Positions 44,460 to 56,699 of a DNA stretch of 64,000 nt are shown here, piece after piece (position 1 is the first letter of the stretch; the number at the start of each line of letters is the position of its first letter). Source of the stretch: Prostheceraeus crozeri (Eukaryota; Platyhelminthes; Polycladida; Euryleptidae). The notes beneath the pieces were generated by a model. It saw nothing but the letters and a program-made list of their open reading frames with translations, was not told where the DNA came from and ran no database searches. Made by a program: the position numbers and the translations under genes. The stretch spans positions 1 to 64,000 of the forward strand of contig CAJQUW010013626.1 of the NCBI GenBank assembly GCA_907163375.1, written 5' to 3'.

Positions 44460-45129
44460 GATTATATTATAATCATTCTAACCTACATTGTTTTACATAT
44501 TTCCATTTTCTTCATGAACTTTATTTGTTAATATGTTTCATCGTTAAAATGATTGTTTAACATTGCTATAACAACCATCCCGCATATCGGTGTTTATGCG
44601 TTCTGAAAACACAATAAGAATTGGTTAATTGTCACTGCACTCTTATGTGCTTAAACTATTCATGACTTCACAATGGGAAGTACTTTGCTACCCGTATGTG
44701 TTTGGAAAACGTTAAATGAATTTTGCAACTAGATTTTTAAAACTGAATTTGAAAAACAGATTTTGAAAACTGATTCTGAAAATAATTTACGTAGGGGTAA
44801 ATTGAAATGTCAAAAGTTTACCGACGCGTAAATTGAAATGTCAAAAGTTTACCGACGCGTAAATTGAAATGTCAAAAGTTTACCGATGGGTAAATTGAAA
44901 TGACAAGAGATTCCACGATAATTTTAGGGGAAAGCTGTTAGATGTTTTCCGTTGCTAGAACAATAAATCTCTGTCTCTCTTCAATCTCTGTCTCCCTTCA
45001 ATTATCAGCCAGTGTACGGGTTCATTGAATAATTTTGAGTTTATGAGTTACAATGATCTTCTAGTTCACACAATTAGTACTTTAAATAATGTTGAGAATA
45101 CAATAACGAAGAATGTCTAAGTAATAATT
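44460..45129. other. Non-coding right part of Polinton B
   Basis: It holds the 31-bp array at 44797-44912 and otherwise no gene. Element A has its extra gene at this place. Confidence 0.6.
44797..44912 (+). repeat. 31-bp tandem repeat, about 3.7 copies
   Basis: Copies start at 44797, 44828, 44859 and 44890. The unit GTAAATTGAAATGTCAAAAG + TTTACCGACGC has GTAAA/TTTAC inverted ends. Confidence 0.9.
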
Positions 45130-45806
45130 GCGTCTTCTTAATTTATCATAATGCTCTAATCTTAATAATAATTGAGATCCATTTCACTTGTTTTAATTGA
45201 GATAACGAAGGATATGTTTTTGAGGTTTCTTCCATTTCTGAGGTTTCTTCCATTTTTAAAGAAATATTTTTAGACACATAGTTTTAGTTATCTCATATTT
45301 TAAAACCTGAAAAATGGATAAAATTCATGAATTTAGACGTTTTTAAAAATACCAATTTTTTGATTTTCGGTGTCCTTGAACGGTCATGATTCGAGCAAGA
45401 GAGAAAAAATGATCTTAATCACAAATTTGAGATTCTTGACTTTTCTGGTTTTACAGTGTCCTGGACCGGTCATGATTTGAGCAAGAGAAAAAATAATCAT
45501 AATCTCAAATTTGAGATTTTGAAAAATTTGAAAAATTGGGAATTTTAAAAACGCCTAAATTTATGAATTTAGGTCTTCATAACCTGAAAAAAATGACCTA
45601 TATTCATGAATTTAGTCGTTTTTAAAAATACCAATTTTTCAAAAAATGGTACTTTTTAAATGGTCTAAATTTATGAATTTAGGTCTTAAAAACCTGAAAA
45701 AGGGTTTAAATTCATGAATTTATGTAGTTTTCAAAAATACCAATTTTTCTGGATTTGTAATTTTTCTGGATTTGTCTTGTCCTGGAACGGTCTTCTTCCC
45801 ATTACT
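45130..45806 (-). repeat. Right terminal inverted repeat of Polinton B
   Basis: Inverted match to 28520-29470, ending CCCATTACT. Its inner part (45134-45285) is a truncated, decayed copy of the start of the membrane-protein gene. Confidence 0.9.
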
Positions 45807-45812
45807 CATAAG
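45807..45812. repeat. Right target-site duplication of Polinton B
   Basis: CATAAG, identical to 28514-28519. Confidence 0.95.
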
Positions 45813-45859
45813 ACATTGGCTCCAAGAGCTAGAAATTGAACTTTGATTCTGTGTGTTTG

Positions 45860-48800
45860 GCATTCGAATATATATACAAGACAGCATTGATTGTGCATTG
45901 TACATGTATAATACTTGCTTACTTTGACTCCACATCTAACGTCCCTTGAGTAAGAGTAAATATGTACCCTACAATACACACCAATGTTGTCATGAATTCC
46001 TGCATATGTACATGTATATGACGCTAGAGGACATTGTTATGTCCATGCAGATTTGTTTTCGCGTAAGACACAGCATATACGGCGCGCTATGCGATGTAGC
46101 AATTTGCTCAATGTATGGACTACATGTGAGATTAAGTTCAAATCGGTTAAATCGTCACTGCTTCCGGAATATTAGTTCACATTGAATAATAAATCATGCC
46201 CTTATTTCATTCTCAACACACTAGTAATGTGTTTGTAGCTGTCTTATTTTCTTGTATGAGTCAGGTTCGTATCTTATTTATATCTAATCGTGTCATTTGT
46301 ATCCTATGTAGGTATTCAACTCGTTTGGCAAAAATCACCAAAAATTATAAAGAGCTATGAGTGATTATGGTAAAGTGTTTGCTTTATTACTCATTATTTT
46401 CACGAAATATTTGGATTATTTGGCATTATCTTCTGAGTTGACAATAACAGATGTAAGAGTTCTAACACATTCCGGTAAGTCAAAAACCCGATTGCGAACT
46501 GGAAATAATAATTTGAAAAGACGTCTTGGCCTAGGGTATTGGCGGATAATGAAGCTATTCGCTCATTATTCAATTCTAGCCCACTAACATCAGTATCTTG
46601 TTTGTTTGTTACCATGTCCTTGTATCAAATGTTTCCAATTAGTTTCAGTTGTAGAATTTTGTTTTTTTTTAATTGTTTCCCGTAGAAGATTTTCTGAGCT
46701 CGGAGTAGGACAGCGCCAGCGGGAACATTGAAATGCGATTGAATTTCCGCCTATTGACCTACTCAACATTATTCATCGAACATGTTCCTGATATTTCAGT
46801 GATATCTGACTCGTTTATTCTTACATTGCTACTCATTGGTATGTAATTGTAAGGTCAGTTCAACTTCTGTATGATATGGAAAATACATGAACAGATTATG
46901 TTTCCGGAGATGCTGTTCTTGTCTATTCATTGAGTTTTCGAGGAGCGCGACTTTGACGCATGGACGGAATATCATGCACAATGACATATTTGGAAAATCC
47001 TAGCAACACTTTGTGTGTTGTAGATCTGAAGATTTACTTGCATTTCTACATGAGCATGAAATAGTAAGCTTACAAATCTTTTTCTTTGAATTTATTGTTA
47101 TTATAGGAGCTTCGCACATAAACCAAAGTCGTGTTCATTCTCGATAACTCAATTAACAAGCAAAAAAAGCATTTTTCATAAGTAGAATAACTGTTCATGT
47201 GTTTTCATGCAGTAGTTGAATTTAGCTGTACATATCAAGGAGTAAACTTTAATATAATTGCGCTATGTAGCAGTCGATCGAGTGCGAAAATTGAAATTCG
47301 CGCTCAATCGCAATAGATGTAAGCGCGAATATATGCGAACGAGCACGGACTGGCGACTAGTGTGGGTATACGAGTATGTTATCTTAGGCCCAAGCCTGAA
47401 ATAGCGGTTCATGAAAAGACTTTTTCAATTGATCCCTAGATATGCCCGGCATAGGTTGGCCAAAGTTGGTCTGGTAAAGTTGATTTTTTCCCTCTTGTAT
47501 GACGTCTAAAAAAGACCAGGGTGGGTACCTAGTGTTTTAAACAAATTGTCTGAAACAGTTAAAAACATTGAAAAATTTGTTTTAAACATGTTTTTAAGAG
47601 GTGAATATTAATGCAACTTTTTCAGTGCTTTACCAATATGGTTCTTAGCCTTTTGCTCAGATTCCTCCCTAAATGTTGAAAGTATGAACAATTCCACTCT
47701 CTGAGTTAGTAGGCTCATATTTAGGTTTGAAAAAGAAGTCAAAGATAGTAATAAAACATTATTTCAAATACAGACTTTTCAGGTAACTAATCAGGAATCA
47801 GGTATGTAAATGCATGCATTTAGGAAATGTTATCAAAATTCGAGGTGTCAAGTTCGCCAATTTCAATCTAAAATCGACGCGCACGCCGAAATTTGGTCGA
47901 TTTCTCTTCTTAGTTGCCAACTCTGATACTGCCATCTATCGTAAACATATTTCAATGGATATTTATTATGACTGCATTGACAATTCTTTGTCTATGAGGA
48001 AATCAACATATTCTGCTCCTTCAAAATACTCCCTCGAACCTCATTCCTCCCAAATTCTCCTTCGAACGTCATTCCATCCATGGCATGAATTCATCACCCC
48101 GATAGGCTAGGCCTACTTGCTGCGAATCTGCACAGACAAAATTTATGAAAACCGCCGAGCAAACGAGGCTTGTTCGGAATCATTGGTAGGTATCGTCGGT
48201 GCTGAGCCTGCTGCCTCTGAACCACTTATCCAATGCGTTGCGAAGACATCTCCTACGACTTTTCGAAGGCAATGTTCATCCTGTACTTGGTAGATGAAGC
48301 CGCTGAGAGTAGGTATTGGGACGGAACCATCAGGTATTGCTGAAGTATTATTCTGCATTCATGCAGCACAGCAGCTCTTGAACGTTAATTTAGTGCAATG
48401 ACATGTTGTTGAAATGCGTTTGAAATGTTGACGTATGAAATATTGCGGAGGAATCTCGAATAGAGGCGGGAAAATGCGTTTTCTTTGCAAACAGCTGAAC
48501 AGATGAGCTACAAAACATCACTATATAACACTGTTGATAGATTTATAGCATCACGAACTTGTTCTAAATTATTTCAGCATCATTCACTTTGTTATGTCTT
48601 AAAATACAAACAGTCATTTAATTAAATTCATGATAAATTTCCATTAATTCCTCAATGCATCATCATGGGATACAGGTAGTAGGCCTACATAGTCACATTA
48701 TCCAAACGTATAGGCCTACTGTTCCTGTAATACTTCTTTGATGTAAATTCATTGCCAGTTATTGTTTGGCATTTAGTAAAGTTAAACTATTTATTTAGCT

Positions 48801-50402
48801 ACTAACGGAGCAAAACAGAAATATCATTACAATTCTCAAATTCCATTTACTCCACATATCACGATTTCGAAAAACATTTCATCGAATCTTGATAGAAATT
48901 ATTTTTCATTGTAAATGCTGAAACCATATATTTAGCAACATATATGACAAGTTTGAATTGTTTCAATCGAATACAAGGGCAGTAAAAAGCATTTTGAAAA
49001 AAACATGATTCAAAAATGGTTTCAATTTGATATTTCGAGTCGTTTAAGAAAAATGATCAAGTACATAGTAGATGTACTCATACACTGCACGTTGTACATG
49101 TCCACTGTAATCAAGATTTGTTTCGCGTTGCAGTTCTGCAATAAATTTGGTTGCTCTAATTAAGCAATAATTTTTCATGTTATCCGATCAACAAAAAGTG
49201 ATCAGAATTTGAAAATTCATATGCTACTCATTCATCTCAATCTGTGTACTTATTGCAAATCATGCTTCGCACTTTTCAATATCACATGATACCTTGGAAC
49301 TTGTTTGTTGTGCATGTCACAATGAATTACTTAAAGAGATGTTGTCTTATAAAGCGGTTGGTAAGAGGATGCTGTGCGCATATATATTTGTATTTTTGAA
49401 ATAAATTCTTTGAATGTCAAAATAAAATTTCACATTATATAATATGTACAATATGCAATTATATAATATGTAAATTGCATGCATACAATAAAAATTCACG
49501 CATTCCTGTATATCTTCATAGCATCAACGGTTCATAAGCGATAATAAATACTCCGTTTATATTTTTTTAAAAGAAGTTCCTTAGATATCTTTTAAAGTGC
49601 TTAAACAAAATCATCAATAAAAACACGAGCGCTAAAAGATAATTATTAATAATCACAATTCAACCACTCCTGAATATCTTCATTTGTTATCATATTTTCT
49701 AAGAATATCGCAAGCCGCATTGTCAAAAAATGAAATGATCCAAAAACAACTTTCTTAATATCTTTATTATATCAACTAAATTTACGATAAAGATTTCTTC
49801 TAAACTTTGCCGGTGCCTATGATTGATGATAGTTAAGTTTGATTATTTTGTTCTGCACATGTCAGCACAAATTGTCTTCTTTGTACTCTTATTACTTCTT
49901 CGGACAACCGTCGTCTTGTGATCCAACGAAAATGCTATTGAGTGACCTCATATCTTCGCTTCAAACCTCAGTTGAGTATTGAATGTTTCTTTATTGAACT
50001 GTAAATTTTTCGTGATATCAACTCAATTCTTAACAATGTGACTGATAACGGCGTGAAATACGCATTCGGGCTTTTGATGTGGTCATGTTATGTGGTTGGA
50101 AGGATCTTCGTATAGCCTACAGAATTGTCAAATTCACGGATAGAGAAATTTCCGATATGCTGATAAAAGTAATTTTTATCAAAATTATTTGTTTCTGATC
50201 TTACGATGTAATAATAAGCGTGTTTATTTGTTTCAGAATGAAAATCACACACATACTTTAGGCAAAAAGACACGGTATAAGCAGAGCAAAATAATACAAA
50301 CTCGCAAAAGTGACATGACAAAAATAAACGAAAAGCAGTTCAGTAACAGAAACATAGAATCAAGGACGTCAACCTTGTTTCCTCAATCCAGAAAATGTAC
50401 TC
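45860..50402. other. Long stretch without a recognised gene
   Basis: Only short frames. One at 48143-48358 on the minus strand (SVPIPTLSGFIYQVQDEHCL) has a protein-like composition and could be a host exon, but I recognise no family. The rest is AT-rich, with a small inverted repeat of TTATATAATATG type near 49435-49470. Confidence 0.45.
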
Positions 50403-52190
50403 TTATAGAGAGGAATACAGTATGGAACTTTGGTATGGAACAAAATATTTGATTCTGCGCTGTGTTTTACATATAGGCTGGCGAAGCAAGCCAGAAAAAG
50501 AGAGACGCTGTGGAAATAGATGATGCAGAATGTTATCTCGGTTTTCAAGCTTCTTCCTGAATGCTTTCAGTGCTTGGGAAACTCGTCCTTCTTCAATATA
50601 TGGAAACATTCCACAGTCACAATTAAAGTCACATACGATGTCATGGCAACGTCGACGAATTTTCTCATTTTTTAAATTCTGTGAATAGTGATGCAAAGAT
50701 AGGTGAATTGTATTCAAGTATTCCAAGAATCATATTACGATACATTTTTATCAAATTGGTTTTCTGAATGCCAGAATATTTCTTTAAGTGCTTTAAAAGA
50801 AAAATACGACTGCTCGATTTTTTACATATTGAGTCAACATGCAGGTGAGGTCTCCTAAGAAAGTTGCACCAAGGCGCAATGCATTAATGACGGGAGTATT
50901 TCGCTTTTTGACAATCATCACTCTTGACTTATGCTCATTTATTTTTATCTGCTTCGAGTTGAATGGCATGGCTTACATCATCATGTGTAGAGAAAGGAAT
51001 TGAAATTAAAACATCATCTGCGCACTTGATGAGCATCGCATCATTAGAGAATGAGTCCAAAGTGCCCATGTAAGCAGCAAATATATGCGGTGAAATTGTA
51101 CAGCCCTGAGGAACGCCTGAGGTCACTTGACGGAAATTACTAAGTGCTATATGATTCAGACAAACTCGCTGATATCGGTCTTTGAAACAATCAGCCACCC
51201 ATTCCAGAAATGTGTTGGAAAATACTTTGATGTCAGATATACAAATAATTTCTCATGATGTAAGCGGTCAAATGCTCTGCTGAGATCGAATGATATCACT
51301 GCCAGTCCTGATGTATCTTCACGATCCAATTTAGATGTCATGAAGTCGTGTAATTAGCTATGTTAGCGCATAAAGTCGATGATCCGCGACAAAAACCAAA
51401 TTGGTTGTCACCATACAGAGACAAGAGTCTTTCTTCGATTGAGATCAATACATATTTTTTAAAAAGTTTGGCCAAAATAGGAAGAACAGATATAGGCCTC
51501 AATTCGTTGACATTGGGATTGAGATTTTTGGGGACAAGGATTATGCTCACCAATTTGCATTGAGTAGGAACAACTCCAGTACTGACGGAGAGACAAAATA
51601 TGTGAGTTATAGGACCTGATAGAATGCCTGCAACCTCACACAGAAGTCGTGGAGAAAGGGAGTCACAGCCCGGCGATTTATTGGCTTCTAAAGATCGAAG
51701 CATTTCATATGTTTAGACAAGTAACCTGGCAATTTATAAATTTATCAAATCTCAACAGATGTAACCACCACGAGACATGACATGTTTCGGCCTGTTGGGC
51801 CTCATCAGTCGTGGGTAGGTTTGAACCAGCGACGTTGGAGCTAGAGGACGTGCAAGCATACCCTCTAACCACAAGGCCACCGGACCATCTGCTGAGAGCG
51901 TGAATTAGCCAGGAAGGCACTGCTTTAACGCAGGCACGTGGAGGGCGGACTGCTTTCTGCAATCACATGTCTCGTGGTGGTTACATCTGTTGAGATTTGA
52001 TACATTTCATATGTCTTGGTAACATTAACATCTGGAAGCCATGGGTCAGTGATCGTTGGAAAATTGGACTCAATATCGTTCCACTTTGGTGCAACTGAAA
52101 ATACACTCGAAAAGTAGTTGTTAATAGCCTCTGCTGCTGACTGGTGATTTGGAAACTGTTGCAATATTTTGTCTAGATTACATCGAGCTC
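50403..52190 (-). mobile_element. CR1-like LINE, 5'-truncated and decayed
   Basis: Minus-strand fragments run in order: AINNYFSSVFSVAPKWND (before RT), SPGCDSLSPRLLCEVAG and LRPISVLPILAKLFKKYV (RT fingers), FDLSRAFDRLHHEKLF and VTSGVPQGCTISPHIFAAY (RT palm), KCADDVLISIPF (the YADD position, here CADD) and the C-terminal RRRCHDIVCDFNCDCGM. The altered catalytic box and several frameshifts show that it is dead. No endonuclease is present, so it was truncated on insertion. A tRNA-like element has inserted at 51713-52002. Confidence 0.85.
51713..52002 (-). mobile_element. tRNA-like 290-bp element in the LINE, with 12-bp target duplication
   Basis: CATTTCATATGT lies on both sides (51701-51712 and 52003-52014). 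Inside, 51743-51779 and 51966-52002 are perfect 37-bp inverted repeats. Between them, on the minus strand, GTGGCCTTGTGGTTAGAGGG and GGTTCAAACC look like pol III A and B boxes, and AGGCCCAACAGGCCGAAACA follows. The features mix a SINE (tRNA head, long duplication) with inverted ends. Confidence 0.85.
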
Positions 52191-52648
52191 CCGAACTATT
52201 TGGATTTTCCTACTTACCAGTATTTTTATTTACTATTTACCATTATCAATATCGCGAACTATTTGGATAGTAATGACATAAATAATTGTTTTTCTGTTAA
52301 ATACATAGGAGGAGCTAGGTAGTGAATTTGAAACTCGCATAGTAGAAGCGTTGCTAATAAATGATAAAACCCCTAGATTAAGTCAAACCCTAGGGCTTAA
52401 TGGTGAATCTGTTTCTTAAAAGTATTCGAATAATTGTTTTTGATAATTGTTATTGTTTTCTTTGAATCGTTGTTTGTCATTGTCAGCGTATGAGCATATT
52501 ACAAATATGCCGCATTGCATACCTCCTTTATCAAACTTCCATCAGTCGTGATTATTTTCATCCAATAAAATATTGCTGCCTTATAAAGCTGACAATACAT
52601 AGGATGTATTCTGAATCCACCAAATTCGACTGTTCTTGTTCACGCTAC

Positions 52649-53379
52649 TAGTCCGGCAGCCAGGACGAGTTTCTGCAGGGAGCGAGACCGAAAATGAGAC
52701 TTCCACAGAATGATGTACGCTCTATGCCTACTACGAATCGGTGCGTCTGCCGAGTTCTAGTTAATTCATCCTCTTATCAGACAGAATCAAAGAAAAACAC
52801 ATGTAATCTAATGGGACGCAGATTGCAATTTTTGGTTAAAATGAAATTTTCTATATTTTTGCTTATCAACTGGACAGTATTAAGTCTAGAGTCATAATAT
52901 TTCATATGGAATATCTTCAGGTCATTTCCTATGTGTGCATGTGCTATCATCATGCTTCTGATCGGCAATGTACATGTATATGAGAATGTGGTTGAATGTG
53001 GATAGAGTTGCTAAAAATGTTTGTGTTTGCCGACACTAAGAGGCTCGCCAAATCTAAATGTGTCTAGCTTTATAGACAGGGGTGCATGAACATGGTAGGA
53101 AATGACCTGAAGACATTCCATGCCAAAAATTATGACTCTGGGCTTAGTGCTTTTTGTTTAATCAGAGAAAACAAAGAAAATTTCGTTTTAGTCAAAAACT
53201 GCAATCTGCGTCCCATTGGATTTACATGTGTTTTTCTTTGATCTTGTCTGACAAGAAGAGGAACTCACTAGAACTCGGCAGATGTGCCGATTCGTAGTAG
53301 GCATAGGGTGTACATCATTCAGTGAAAGTCTCACCTTCGGCCTCGTTCCCTGCAGAAACTCGTTCTGGCTGCCGGACTA
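52649..53379. mobile_element. Fold-back element with arms of about 290 bp
   Basis: 52649-52940 and 53090-53379 are inverted copies, perhaps 85 percent alike, around a 150-base spacer. The ends are GTCCGGCAGCC and GGCTGCCGGAC, with TA on both outer sides. No coding sequence is apparent. Confidence 0.85.
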
Positions 53380-53399
53380 TATGATCTGCTTTGAATGTA

Positions 53400-54977
53400 A
53401 TTTGTGTAATTGAATGTATTAGAACTACCTTCGCTCGTTCTACATTTTCAATGTCGTATAGACATCGCATTAACATTTCTATAATAGAATTAAGATAAAA
53501 AGAAATGAAAAATTAAGGGAAATTAGGCAAAGCTTCAAGGAAACAAGGTTTAACATTATAAATGCATACTCCATAACATGCTTCTATCACAAGATAAAAA
53601 GGAAGCAAAACTATTTGCAAAAATACAACGATAGTAAAAAATAATGAATTAAAAAGTTATTACATTATAAATAAAATATTATTGTCAGCTCGGTCTCTTC
53701 ATTGTGTCAGTACGCTGTAGTCACAGATCGATAATGTTGGGTTTCTATCGGCGTGTCAATGTGTCAGAAAGCAGCAATTATGCTGTGTTCATCATACTTG
53801 ATTCGTGTTTGATTTGTTCATCATCCGTAGCCAGTGGCGTCGTGCTCCCAGACCGTAGGCCTTCGCCGGGCATTTCTATTTCTATACTAGACATTTTTTT
53901 ATGTTAGAACATTAATTTTCATAAAAGATGAATTTTTGATAACAATTTCCCGAACATTTTTTAAGCCAAGTGAATGTCCATATGTCCATATATGAATTTT
54001 TCACATGTTGAAAAATTGAAATGTCTTGTGCATTACTTCTTTCTCTGTGAGTGCTTTCAATTTTTAGATAAGGTGTTGGCCTACCTTGTTTAACTGTCAT
54101 CTTTTCAGTATATTCCCTTCGGACGAAAGGCGTGGTTACAATCTCATCTACAGTCTAAACATAGCGTCACATCAATCACGTAAAAACAAATTATGGAATT
54201 CTACCGACTCTGGGTGTTTGAGTCCGATGCATTACTCTGCATTCATTGGAGAACAATCATCATCTGATCGCAGTCTTGTCTGAACGTCAGCCATCTGTTA
54301 CTGTTGACGCAGTGGCCTCTCCGACATTAAATGAACCCAGGAACAATTGGGTTGTGGTTCCCTTACTTTATTTAGGTAGCTCACCTAGATCAAGAATTGC
54401 GCAGAATTTCATTGCAAAAATTGGAGAAGGCAAAGCATTATGTCTATCGGGAAAGCCAATATTGGCGCGGGAGCATGCGCTTACAGCCTCACTCGCACAC
54501 AACTCTCTTTCGCTCTATCTGAACATCAATGCTCCATCTGAACACAGGACTAGCTTGTTCGAAGAAAACAGCTGTGATTCGAGCACGCGCTGCAAAACTG
54601 TTCACTCTGAGTTTGAGTGTCTGATTTTGAGACGGAAAGCTGTGTGCAGCTATCACGAGAAGCTATCGAATTTAAATGAAATCTAATGAATGATGACACT
54701 TTTCATTTTTACATAAATGTTGGCAAATTATTTTTGAGTATGCGCCGAAGGCCTCGCAGGTACGGAGAAGACGCCACTGTCCTGTGTGTAGCGTGAACAA
54801 GAACAGTCGAAACATGTCACTATAACAGAAATGAAAGTACGTAGCTTTCATTCTCATGTTCTTCGAGAACAAGTTGAATAACGAGTTGAATAAGTTGAAT
54901 AAACAGATGACAACAAAGGAATATTTCGGGGCAGTCCACATATCCATTTTGAAAGACAACAAATTGAAATAACTGTA
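53400..54977. other. No recognised gene
   Basis: Chance frames only. The right edge is the 3' side of the receptor pseudogene and may hold its untranslated region. Confidence 0.4.
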
Positions 54978-56098
54978 CTACTTCTCTGCGATGTTTAAGC
55001 ATCCTCCAATACCAAAAGACACAATAATCAGCACTGCTGTTACTCCGATGATGATTGGCATGACAGGTGTTGGAGAGCTTTCGATTTGGAGGAATATGCT
55101 GGTGGTGGCCCTTCCACCATCATTGACAACACTACAATTCCATTCTCCAGTATGAGTTTCATTTGCATTCAAGATGGTCAGCTGATACAGAAATCTGATT
55201 GCTGCCGTTTGAGAGATGGAGTCATTTTTGATTCTGACTCCATCCTTCCACCAAGACACAGCGCCAATGGGTTCGGAAACGACATGGCAGACAAGAACGA
55301 CATTGTCTCCAGGCCTTGCGGTGATGCTCGAATTGCTGGCTGTGACTTCTGGAGCGCATTGAAAGTCTTCAGGTTTAAGATCGATGATTGAGCTGTTTTT
55401 ATGTCGAATAGGAGAAGCGCATTTTCCTTGATGTTCTTCAAGCATTTGATGGTGACCTAACCAGACACGCAGCCATCGGAGTCGACAGTCACAGTGAAAA
55501 GGATCGTTTCCGATGGAAAATTTCTCCAGATGTTTCGTGTTGAGATCTTCTTTTATCTCTTCTGGAAGTGTCTTGAGAGTATTATTTTCAAAGTAAAGTT
55601 TCTGCAATTTCCTTAAACCATAAAATGAATGTTTAAGCAATTCTAAACCTCCAACTACATTTCTAAGATCAATTAACTTGAGACGCTTCGCGTTCTTGAA
55701 CCAATGATTCGGAATTGTTCCAAGAGGATTGTTACTGAGGTGTAACACCCGCAGAGATGGAATCGGAATGAAAGCATTTGCATTTAATCCTTTGTCAATC
55801 GTCAAGTGGTTTGAACGCAGATCTAGATTCCTCAAAATCATCAGTGGTATGAAAGCTCCTGAACTGATTATCTGAAGTTCATTGAAGCAGAAATTAAGTA
55901 TTTCCAAACTGTCCCAAGTTTGAAATGAGTTGTCTGTTAATTATGAGATTTTATTGTGATGAAAATCAAGACGTCTCACCATTCCCCATCGATTTTTTGG
56001 TACAGCTGGCAAATTTGAGAGTACAACCGCAACAACTGGCCTAAATCCCTGCCTATTGTTCCTGCGCACACAACAGCAATGAGAAAAAAGATTTCCAT
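54978..56098 (-). pseudogene. LRR-Ig-transmembrane receptor, decayed single-exon copy
   Basis: On the minus strand an ATG at 56098 opens a signal peptide (MEIFFLIAVVCAG). In another frame follow an LRR N-terminal segment (LPAVPKNRWGMVRRLDFHH) and, after an in-frame TAA at 55943-55941, a 309-codon open stretch with about five leucine-rich repeats, an LRR C-terminal cap (PFHCDCRLRWLRVWL), one Ig C2 domain (NVVLVCHVVSEP to TGEWNCSVVNDGG) and a transmembrane helix (VMPIIIGVTAVLIIVSF) with a very short tail. So at least one frameshift and one stop interrupt the N-terminal part. The fold is that of LRR-Ig cell-surface receptors of neurons and immunity. Sequence error is possible. Confidence 0.85.
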
Positions 56099-56565
56099 CA
56101 ATTGAATCCTCGAGTGGTTCAGGGAGACGTCACCGAAGTCATGAAATTACCTGAAAATGACAGAAAAGACAAAAGCTAATGAACAGAAATGAAAAATGTA
56201 AATGCAATTTCTATGTCCTTCCATAGAAATAAAAATTTCATTTCATTTCATCATCATCTCATCATTATGTAATAGTTAAAGGAGGATTCATTGATATTTA
56301 CTGAAATAATGAGGTTGATATCTTGTTAAAATTCCCGAGGGGTTTAGCCCGAGGGATTTTAACAAGATGTCGATCGAGATATCTCAGTAAATATCACTGA
56401 ATCCTTCTTTAACCGTTTCAAAGTATGCCACTTTTATCTCTATGATTGGCGGGCAAATTAACAATATTATATTTATATGCCTAACTGGAGGTCGCGTAAG
56501 CGTTGTTCAGGTTATTGTTCAGGTTATCTATGGTACTATACAGAACTATGCCCAGTGTGATGTAT

Positions 56566-56667
56566 CATGGACGCCTAGATATATGAAGCACCATATTTCA
56601 TTTTACTCTGCGTCAATTAAGACAATATATCTAGCTTGTGTGTGCTTCAGATATCTAGGCGTCCATG
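56566..56667. mobile_element. 102-bp fold-back MITE with 7-bp duplication
   Basis: Arms CATGGACGCCTAGATAT... (56566-56591) and the inverted 56642-56667 differ at one base. GATGTAT flanks both sides (56559-56565 and 56668-56674). Confidence 0.85.
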
Positions 56668-56699
56668 GATGTATCAGAGCTATCGGTAAAATTTTATAG

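Larger units (their letters stand above)
28520..45806 (+). mobile_element. Polinton/Maverick element B, complete boundaries, 17,287 bp
   Basis: Fossil virus-like DNA element. Both ends are defined: AGTAATGGGAACAAGACC at the left and its near-exact complement at the right, flanked by the 6-bp duplication CATAAG. It carries packaging ATPase, protein-primed polymerase B, major and minor capsid proteins, integrase and adenain-type protease. Several genes look whole (membrane protein, ATPase, second membrane-active protein); polymerase, capsid, fibre, integrase and protease genes are broken, roughly ten breaks in all. The target duplication is still perfect, so the insertion is not ancient. Element A has the same gene order in the same orientation about 21 kb to the left. 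Confidence 0.95.

Noticed and set aside
51820-51890. tRNA gene
   Set aside because: Only the A- and B-box-like parts fit; the surrounding inverted repeats and 12-bp duplication show a SINE-like mobile element.
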